A stretch of 64,000 bases of DNA, taken from NCBI RefSeq assembly GCF_932276165.1, contig NC_064008.1, positions 253,001 through 317,000 on the forward strand, read 5' to 3'. Shown here in pieces: positions 56,545-64,000 of the stretch; positions within the stretch are counted from its first letter, which is position 1; each line of letters begins with the position of its first letter. This DNA is from Plutella xylostella (lineage: Eukaryota; Arthropoda; Insecta; Lepidoptera; Plutellidae). The notes below the pieces were generated by a model that saw only the letters and a list, made by a program, of their open reading frames with translations, was not told the DNA's origin and made no database searches. Position numbers and translations under genes: made by a program.

Positions 56545-59015
56545 TCATTATTTTATTTATTTTATTTTATTAGGAAAGCTAACAGCATGTTATACAAATA
56601 ATTAATACATGAAAACAGGTATCTTAAAGCTAATGACAAGCTTTCACAGATAAATGTACAGAAGTACCTACTTAGTAACATATTAAAAAAGCGCACTTAA
56701 GTTATTAAATATTTTAGTCTAACACATCTAGATAAAAAAAAACAAAAGAACAATAAGAACCACTTGAGTAGATATGATTAATTAATTAATTAATTTAGCC
56801 AAGTTGTTGAGTTGATGCTACAAAAGTCCGAATAAAATGAGTTTTAAATGATTCAATGCTACTACTGAAGACGTCAAGATCGATTTCGCTGCACAGCCTG
56901 TTAAATGTACTACACGCTCTTAGTATATAGGAGTTTCTTCTGTAATTAGTGTGAACGATTGGCACAAAGAAAAGTTTATTCATTCTAAATGATCGCGCAG
57001 GTGCATAAATATTAATTTTAGAGAGTAGATCAGGACAGTCGCTTATTCCTCTAACAAGCTTTATGAGGTAAATTATATCCGACACGGTCCTACGCAGGTG
57101 AAGTGGCAATAGATGGAATTTAATGCATCTCAGATTATAATCCATACTGTTTGGAATACGAAACTTAAATTTAAGGTATCGTGTAAATTTCCTCTGAATT
57201 TTTTCAATCCTATCCGAGTGAATGACGTAACAAGGGTTCCATACCTGACAAGCGTATTCTAGATTGCTCCGTACATATGAACAGTATAGCAGTTTGACTG
57301 TCTTCATACTTTTAAATTGTTTAGAAGATCGCATAATGAAGCCTAAAGCTTTGGATGCTTTGTTAACTATAGATTCTATATGCTTATCGAATAACAGCTT
57401 ACTATCTTGAATCACACCCAAATCACGAATGTGGTACACACGGGATAGAGCGTGATTTTTTATCGTGTAATTTGATTTAAATGGGGAACGTTTCCTTGTA
57501 AAAGTGAGAGAGTAACACTTGGAAACATTCAATTCCAATTTGTTACGCTCACAGTAAGAATCAAGCCTATTTAAGTCTTCTTGGAGAAGTGAGGCATCTA
57601 ACTCATCATTCACCACTCTGAAAAGCTTCATGTCGTCTGCGAATAGCAAGTGATGGGAGTGATGAAAACAGTTGTCAATATCTCTAATGAATATAACAAA
57701 AAGTAAGGGCCCTAGCAGAGATCCTTGAGGAACTCCGGATGGAATGTTACGCCAAGCAGATGTGTAGCCATTTAGCACCACGGCCTGAGTTCTATTACGT
57801 ACATATGACGTGAACCAACGAAAGAGATCACCTCGAATACCCAAATCACACAATTTCATTAAGAGCAGTCTGTGATCTATCCTATCGAAGGCCTTACTAT
57901 AGTCTGTGTAGATAGTGTCGACCTGATTGCCATTGTTCATGTTATCAGAGACGAAGTCGTCAAGGAGTATCAAATTAGAAACTGTAGATCTTCTCTTAAG
58001 AAACCCGTGTTGAGTTGGGCTCAAATCAGATTTAATGCTTTCATATAGTTGATTATATATAACTCGTTCGAATATTTTAGCTAGTAAACACAATTTGGAG
58101 ATGGGCCTATAGTGTTCAACACAGTCTCTTGATCCTGATTTGTGAATGGGAGTAATAAATGCGGACTTCCATTTGTGCGGCATTACACCTTCGTCGATGC
58201 TTTTTTTGAACAGTAGGGATAAAGGTACACTTATTTCCTTAGCACACTTGACAAAAAATATTGCGGGAAGCATATCTGGACCTGCCGATTTACTAATGTC
58301 GAGAGTACCCAGTAATCTTTCGACTTCTGGTTGGTTAATTTCAATAGTGAAGATGTCACTGGATGAGTGATGAACTTTAGTATCGGAAGCTGGGGTATTA
58401 GAACCACCACTAAGAAACTTGGAGTGGAAGAACCTAGAGAAGAGTTCGCTGATTGCTTCGCCTGATGATGCGATGGTACCTGCATATGACATGGAGGCGG
58501 GAAGAGCGCTATTAGTACGGTTTTGTTTAAGATAAGACCAAAACATTTTCGGGTTGACTGCTATGGATTCTTCCATACGAGATATGTAGGTATCGTGACA
58601 TTCTTTCTCCATTTTTATCCTGCTCTATCACGAATAAGTTTGTAAGATAAATTATCGCTAATATTACCGTATATTTTATATTTGCGGTGAAATTTATATT
58701 TTTCTTTAATAATTTTTATAAGAGGGGTACTGTACTATGGAGGATAGTTATTTTTGGATGCAGAACGTAATGGGATATACTTATCTCGGAGATCATAGAT
58801 GATGTTGTAGAAAATTTCTAAGGCGTCGTCTATATTATTCAGCATTAATTGCTGTGACCAATTAATTTCAGAGATCCCTGAGCAAACAGCGTCATAGTCA
58901 CCCCGATGGTAAGAATACACTTTACGTGGTTTTTCAATTAGTGGCTTAAAATTAATAAACGAGACATTTATGCAAAGTGCCCTGTGGTATGGGTCTTCTG
59001 AAACTAGGGGGTATA
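56545..59015 (-). mobile_element. 5'-truncated Jockey/CR1-group LINE
   Basis: The minus-strand 3' end is marked by an ATTTT-rich tail (56550-56572); truncation lies near 59010 in the endonuclease C-terminus. It is a sister family member of the fragment at 55440. Target duplication not resolved. Confidence 0.8.
56795..59010 (-). pseudogene. LINE ORF2: linker and reverse transcriptase, broken
   Basis: The segment 58735-59010 carries the end of the endonuclease and the start of the linker (DPYHRALCINVSF, LRDKYIPLRSAS). It stops at a TAG at 58735-58737, after which the same frame continues without an ATG. Near 58620 an indel moves reading to the frame 56795-58612, which holds the full reverse transcriptase: HYRPISKLCLLAKIFERVIY, QHGFLKRRST, DYSKAFDRIDH, GVPQGSLLGPLLF, FADD at 57632-57643, and the C-terminal CPDLLSKINIY region. 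One stop and one frameshift inactivate it; the polymerase core itself is uninterrupted. Confidence 0.87.
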
Positions 59016-59550
59016 TAGGTAGGTAAGTACCTACAAAAATAATTAATAAATAGTATGAATCAGTATCATGGGAAAGAAATAAATTACAAATATGTGTGTG
59101 TGCTTGAATCAATAAGCCCTTTATTTTAGAGTTAATATACAATATATGTGTATAACTACTTTACTTTGTTTTAAATTAGGTTTAATTCTCAATTAATTAA
59201 TTTTCATTACCTTCTGTATAATTAGGCAGCTGCAATAACTCTGTCGAGACCTAATTAAGTATTCTCTATGTCTACCTACTTAAAATCAAGATCACACAAA
59301 AATATATGATAGTTTGACCGTTTTAATTCATCCGTGTAATACGGCGGACAATACCTCATAAATATTACAGAACATGATAGCCACTTGGAGATGCTATGAA
59401 TTGCACGAGATACAAAGTGGCACAAAATACATAGGTACATAAATTACAAGCTATTGTTTTTAAAACACGCTCGTATACAGGGGGATACTAAAGTTTAGGG
59501 CAATAGTGAAGGCGATGGTGGATGCTTCATATTGACTTCTGATGCTTCTG
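59016..59550. other. intergenic, no gene seen
   Basis: AT-rich sequence with no recognisable feature. Confidence 0.5.
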
Positions 59551-59758
59551 ACTCACGGGCAATTAAACAGTTCCATCCACTCACAAAACACCGACAACAA
59601 ACGACCCCAATTTTTTCAAACATTTAATTAAAAATTTTAACAAAATATTACTATTTTTTGTTGAGAATATCCTGATGCTCCTAGCTAGCTACCTAGCTTT
59701 TTCCATTTAGGAGCAATTTGGTGCTTTACTCAGTGGAACCTTTTCATTGCCCGTGAGT
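59551..59758. mobile_element. MITE, ACTCAC-terminated family, copy 4
   Basis: Ends ACTCACGGGCAAT and ATTGCCCGTGAGT are perfect 13-bp inverted repeats. The interior is in the opposite orientation to copies 1-3 (GCTAGCTACCTAGCTTTTTCC with CCATTTAGGAGCAATTTGG). Confidence 0.85.
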
Positions 59759-61058
59759 GTGTTTATTTTGTTGTAATAATATAAGTATTGCTCTATTTAT
59801 TAAAGCTCTTTTAAAACTTTTTACACCTTATGATATTTATATAAATGTCAAATAAAGTATCGATCGATGATATTAAGAACTCAATAGATTCTGTACTTAA
59901 AATCCTTACAAGGACATTTTTTAGGTTCAAATATTATATGGACTTAGCACTTAAGTTTTGACTGCAGTTTCAGTGTTGCAATACATACTTACACCCTGTA
60001 TACTCAAACTGTTAAAACATATGAAGCTTGACCCAAAACAGCCGATAATTCTGTTAACTGGAGCCAAAAGTAATTAGCTCTAATTACTTTTATTACAATT
60101 ATAAGACTTGTTACTAAATCGGTTACGTAATGACGTCACGGCACAAGAATGTAATAATTTTTAACTCGTAGTTCAAGTTAGAATCTTTCACTTTCGGCCG
60201 GATATCGTCATTACATTGTAAAAGGCTGAGATCGGTTATTAGGAATGTGTTCACGGTTTAAAGTGTATCATAGTGTTGGGAAACGTTGTGAGTGTAACTA
60301 TATCGATAAACTTATCTATTATATCTATGGATATCGATTATCGATGGTATGTCACTGTGCTAGCGACTGAATAAGGAATGAGGAAATACCCCACTTTGTA
60401 AGAATTTTAACCCTAAAAGTAAAGTGCTCAAATAGTTTGCGAAACATATTAATAAGAACAATACATACTTAAAACTGACAATATTTTGAGGCATTGCTAA
60501 GATCATTACTTCTTGATACTTAAATTTACATACAACAACACCATTTCAAAACGGCGATACGGCTCGCAACCTGTAACAGAAATTCAGACATTACCACGCT
60601 GTTCTGTTTTTGAGAAATTAGATCACTTACGGTTTATTATTACTGTAATTATTCAATCCTTTTTTGCACATAATTAACTTTTTACATAGACGAACTTAAT
60701 GCTAAAAGCATTCTCTTTTCTCTCAGTTAACCTTGGGTGTTGTGGAGAAATGTATATTTTGTATATAGGTTATCTGTCAAAGTATTCTATAATATCCTAC
60801 GAATAAGCCTAGTTCACGAACATCCCTAGTTTGGTAAGATTTAATCGTGTATTACGCATGAAAGTTTTATTTTAATATATCGCCAGGTACAAACATACGT
60901 AAAATAAATACAGGGTAATCAACAAACACATTCAAATTCACATGTATTTAATTAAAAGTGGAAGTATAAGCGATATGCTCTAAAAGGATTAAAAGTTTCT
61001 AATATATAACAAAATCTAATATACTTAATAGACTATAATACAATAGATATAATCCGAA
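59759..61058. other. intergenic; LINE 3' end in reverse near 60685
   Basis: No gene. 60685-60730 (GACGAACTTAATGCTAAAAG) resembles the reverse of the LINE end at 24600. 60300-60345 contains several ATCGAT motifs of uncertain meaning. Confidence 0.45.
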
Positions 61059-61262
61059 CTAATATTATAAATGTGAAAGTAACTGTGTCTGTTTGTCTGT
61101 CTGTCTGTTATTCTTTCACGCCAAAACTACTTAACGGATTTGAATGAAATTGGTATACATATGGTCTAGTCTAGACCCTGAGGAAGAACATAGGCTACTT
61201 TTTATCCCGGAATTCCCACGGGAAACTTTTTAAGGCGAAGTGGAGCTCGCGGGAACAGCTAG
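61059..61262 (+). mobile_element. Lep1/Helitron-like element, copy 2
   Basis: CTAATATTATAAATGTGAAA, TCTG repeats, CACGCCAAAACTACTTAACG, then GCGGGAACAGCTAG. Close to copy 1 along its whole length. Confidence 0.87.
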
Positions 61263-62004
61263 TATTATAATGAATTAAAACTTTATTCTTTTACCTAGTT
61301 TAACCCCGTACCAAAATATAAAGCAATTGCCCCACAAACGTAACACAGTGAACCATAGCCTTGGATGTTGTAACAGAAGCTGTAGGTACCTACTACTAGA
61401 CTACTAGGTACTATGTGTGCATTATGTAGGTATATGTATAGCCTGTATAAGGACGAGTGTTTCGTCACTATGCAACGATCGCATAGTTTAGCTCGGTACT
61501 TACTACTGACTAGTTTGGGCTTAGGCTGCTAATGTGGTGCACTTTTTTTTATTGAAGTACCTAAGTATGTATTATTATGTTATTATGGCAGGTCATTAGA
61601 TACCTAACTATATACTCTTTGTTTGAAATGCGTTTTGAAATCTTGTGTTAGGTCCGTTAAACGAGACGTAGAAAAAAAAAGTTGAAGCAAGAAAAAAAAC
61701 ATGAAGTGCTATCGGATAGAAAATAGAAGACTCGGTTCCGATAGTACTTAAAAACTATTACTACTTAACTTCCCCACGGAAGCTCCTTTAAAAGTGTAAG
61801 TACACTTGTATTTCTATGAGTATTAATTTGATCAACCACACAAAATTAAACAATAGCTACCAAAATAAAACAATCACGCGATTCACTTACTATTCCCCAC
61901 ACGCCCCCACTGTATGCTAGTGCTAAAGGCACAAATTGGCAGAAGAAGACGGATCGCAACGTCACTCCTGGTTTTATTTTTAATTAATATATTATTTTAT
62001 TTAG
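61263..62004. other. intergenic, no gene seen
   Basis: AT-rich. No coding sequence or element ends. Confidence 0.5.
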
Positions 62005-62268
62005 ACGACCGAATGGCGTAGTGGTTAGTGACCCTGACTACTGACTGAGCCGAAGGTCCCGGGTTCGATTCCCGACTGGGGCAGATATTTGTTTAAACAC
62101 AGATATTTGTTCTCGGGTCTTGGATGTGCCCGTAAAATGGCAATAGGCCCGCCCCCTATTACATTGGGACTAACAAAACACTCTGGCGAAAAGTGGGTGC
62201 ACCAATGCACCTCTGCCTACCCCGCAAGGGAGTACATTAGTATACAAGGCGTGAGTGTGTATGTTTTT
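62005..62268 (+). mobile_element. tRNA-headed SINE, apparently full length
   Basis: The head has an A box TGGCGTAGTGG and a B box GGTTCGATTCC. The body contains GCCCCCTATTACATTGGGAC and GAGTACATTAGTATACAAGG, and the element ends at a T run. The related fragment at 44574 shares the body. An expanded anticodon arm excludes a working tRNA. Confidence 0.82.
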
Positions 62269-62884
62269 TTTAATTATTTTATTTACGATTTTTATTTCTA
62301 TGTCATTCATTTGGCAGCTATAGGACACGACCATAATAAATACTTAGACACCAATAGACTTAAAAATTAATAACTTTACAACGAGTTAAAATATACTTTA
62401 TTTTCCTAACTGATGTCCCTAATTCAATAAAGAGGAAAAATTCATACATCAGTTACACAAACTGCAAAAACGAAATATTGACGTTGCGTCAGGACGTCTG
62501 CTATTTCATATCGACCGCTACCAATTGTAACCTTTAACATGAAGGTTGAATCCGTGGGTTTGTACCGAGACTACGCAAGTACTAGAACTGGTCCAAGTGA
62601 CCTAGATCTGCTGATTCATGCCTGGGATAGCTCCTTAATTCTAGGCTCAAATATAGAATTCAGATGTACTTAGTGATGTCCTTCGCATATTTCTCTTGCG
62701 GCTGTTTACGCAATTCAACGGAATATTATTGCTTTCTTGGGCATAAACAGGCTGTATAAGGCTTTTAGTTTGCATGCAAAAGGATATTTACTGTGGGACG
62801 TGTAGACGAAATGTATGGGTTGAGATTTTAAGGTAGACGCAGTAAAATAATCTTTAGTTTCCATAGTACTTAGGTAGCTATAAT
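62269..62884. other. intergenic, no gene seen
   Basis: No feature recognised. Confidence 0.5.
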
Positions 62885-63115
62885 AGTATCACACACACGG
62901 TCATCTGACCCTAAACTAGGCAGAGTCTTATATGGCTATATGGGTGTAGGGCAGCTGATTTATCTACACAAAAAATGCTACATGTATGATATAGATTAAT
63001 GACAACCAGACTCAAGTATAAGTAAGTATAAGTAAAAGAATGATAGCCCTGGCCGGGATTCGTGCCCGAAGCCCCCTCCCGAAGTTCACCGATACCGTCT
63101 GAGCTACAGCGTCAT
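62885..63115 (-). mobile_element. tRNA-headed SINE
   Basis: On minus the head reads GCTGTAGCTCAGACGGTATC (A box) and GGGCACGAATCCCGGCC (B-box region). The body ends near CACACGGTCATCTGACCC and is shared with the SINE at 49475. Confidence 0.7.
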
Positions 63116-63760
63116 CAAAAATACTACTGACTAACCAATGTTAGTCAACAGAAATTTTCGGCTAACTAACGTTTCGCTAACAAATATGTCACCTCTATAT
63201 GCATAGTTTATTGGACAAACTTTTTCATCAACCGAATGAACTGCAGACTTCTAGGTAACGAATTAACAACTCTTGTAAATTACGTTTTTCGTTTTTCGCA
63301 ACATTTAATCAGGCAGTAGTACTTTTATTGAATATGCGAGCCGTGGGTGGTCATCGCGACCACACTCTCAGATGACGTAACCCGCTCTCGCTCATTGTCA
63401 AGTGTGAGGAATCTCCACTTTCCTCGGCCAGGCCGCGCCTGCCTTGCGTCATCTACTGACAGCCGCGGCGGCGGGTATGAAGACAAGAGACGAAAGAGTG
63501 GAAGACGAAAAAAACAAATGAAGTAGCCATTCGTTTGTTTCGTTGCTAGTTTTTCTTCGAGCTACGCTTAGAAGGTTGTCCTGTGGGAATTCCGAGACAT
63601 AAAAGTAGTACTTAGACTGTGTGTTAATTCAGGGTTGCACCTTACTACATGCCCAATTTATTTTTAAATAGTTAAGCCGCTAGCTGAAGCAAAACATCCG
63701 TCTATCCAAACATACTTACACTTGACTTTCTATGGTGCGCCGAACTTATCCTAACTAATC

Positions 63761-63766
<6 letters not shown>
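63116..63766. other. intergenic, short GC-rich block at 63360-63480
   Basis: 63360-63480 is CpG-rich (GACAGCCGCGGCGGCGGGTA). It could be a promoter of a gene outside the window or decayed repeat; nothing here decides. Confidence 0.35.
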
Positions 63767-63803
<37 letters not shown>

Positions 63804-63975
63804 ATGCGAAAGTAACTGTGTCTGTCTGTCTGTTACTCTTTCACGCCAAAACTACAGAACGGATTTGAATGAAATTTGGTACACATATGGTCTAGGCCCT
63901 GAGAAAGAACATAGGCTACTTTTTATCCCGGTATTCCTATGGGAAAACGAACGCGAAGCTCGCGGGACCAGCTAG
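63767..63975 (+). mobile_element. AT microsatellite and Lep1 copy 3
   Basis: About 30 bp of AT dinucleotides run into ATTATAAATGCGAAAGTAAC, TCTG repeats, the CACGCCAAAACTACAGAACG core and GCTCGCGGGACCAGCTAG. The microsatellite has replaced or expanded the first bases of the element. Confidence 0.85.
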
Positions 63976-64000
63976 TACCTACTTAAAATTTAGTTGAAAC

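Noticed and set aside
60295..60350. Cluster of ATCGAT motifs as a regulatory element
   Set aside because: Such motifs arise easily in AT-rich sequence and there is no gene nearby to regulate.
1..64000. CRISPR array, bacterial operon or prophage
   Set aside because: No short direct repeats with regular unique spacers; intron-containing homeobox gene and eukaryotic retrotransposons throughout.

Overview
The window is eukaryotic and almost certainly from a moth or butterfly. It is AT-rich, contains one intron-bearing homeobox gene, and is dense in repeats typical of Lepidoptera: Lep1/Helitron-like copies with ends near CTAATATTAT and CTAG, several tRNA-headed SINEs, and R1-, RTE- and CR1-type LINEs. 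There is no operon structure, CRISPR array or rRNA operon.

Region 1-16000 holds the only host gene I can support: the 5' part of an orthopedia (otp) homeobox gene on the minus strand. Four coding exons can be joined with correct splice sites and matching phases (14950-14983, 9917-10027, 2556-2661, 1568-1685). They run from a start ATG to homeodomain residue 46. The exon that would carry the recognition-helix end of the homeodomain and the C-terminus lies beyond the left edge. The introns hold minisatellites, MITEs, a Lep1 copy, a SINE, a LINE fragment and, in intron 2, a 6.5-kb nest of a CR1-type LINE inside a DNA transposon. Exon 2 sits between two tandem arrays whose units contain copies of its own splice sites.

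Region 16000-33000 is intergenic or an undetected intron. It contains a full-length RTE-like LINE with an intact 1063-residue ORF and a target-site duplication (TSD) (17363-21245), a 5S-rRNA-derived SINE, a MITE, and a BEL/Pao LTR retrotransposon (24918-30542). The BEL/Pao element has two identical 155-bp LTRs but a gag-pol broken by two stops and two frameshifts. A long palindromic element follows.

Region 32686-37802 is a three-level nest. A MITE was hit by a 5'-truncated R1-type LINE, which has a 12-bp TSD. That LINE carries, beyond its RNase H domain, an unidentified domain and a complete superfamily-1 RNA-virus-type helicase. A tRNA-derived SINE then landed between the last two.

Region 38000-64000 contains no host gene I can support. 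It holds a hAT-type non-autonomous element with a perfect 8-bp TSD, a LINE-in-LINE nest (41342-44057), a 234-bp-arm hairpin (51381-51951), two related LINE copies (55.4-59.0 kb), and further MITEs, SINEs and Lep1 copies.

The mobile elements do not form a pathway with one another. What ties the window together is nested insertion, which lets relative ages be read directly. Coding capacity that looks intact at sequence level is limited to the RTE-like ORF and the helicase domain of the R1-type element.
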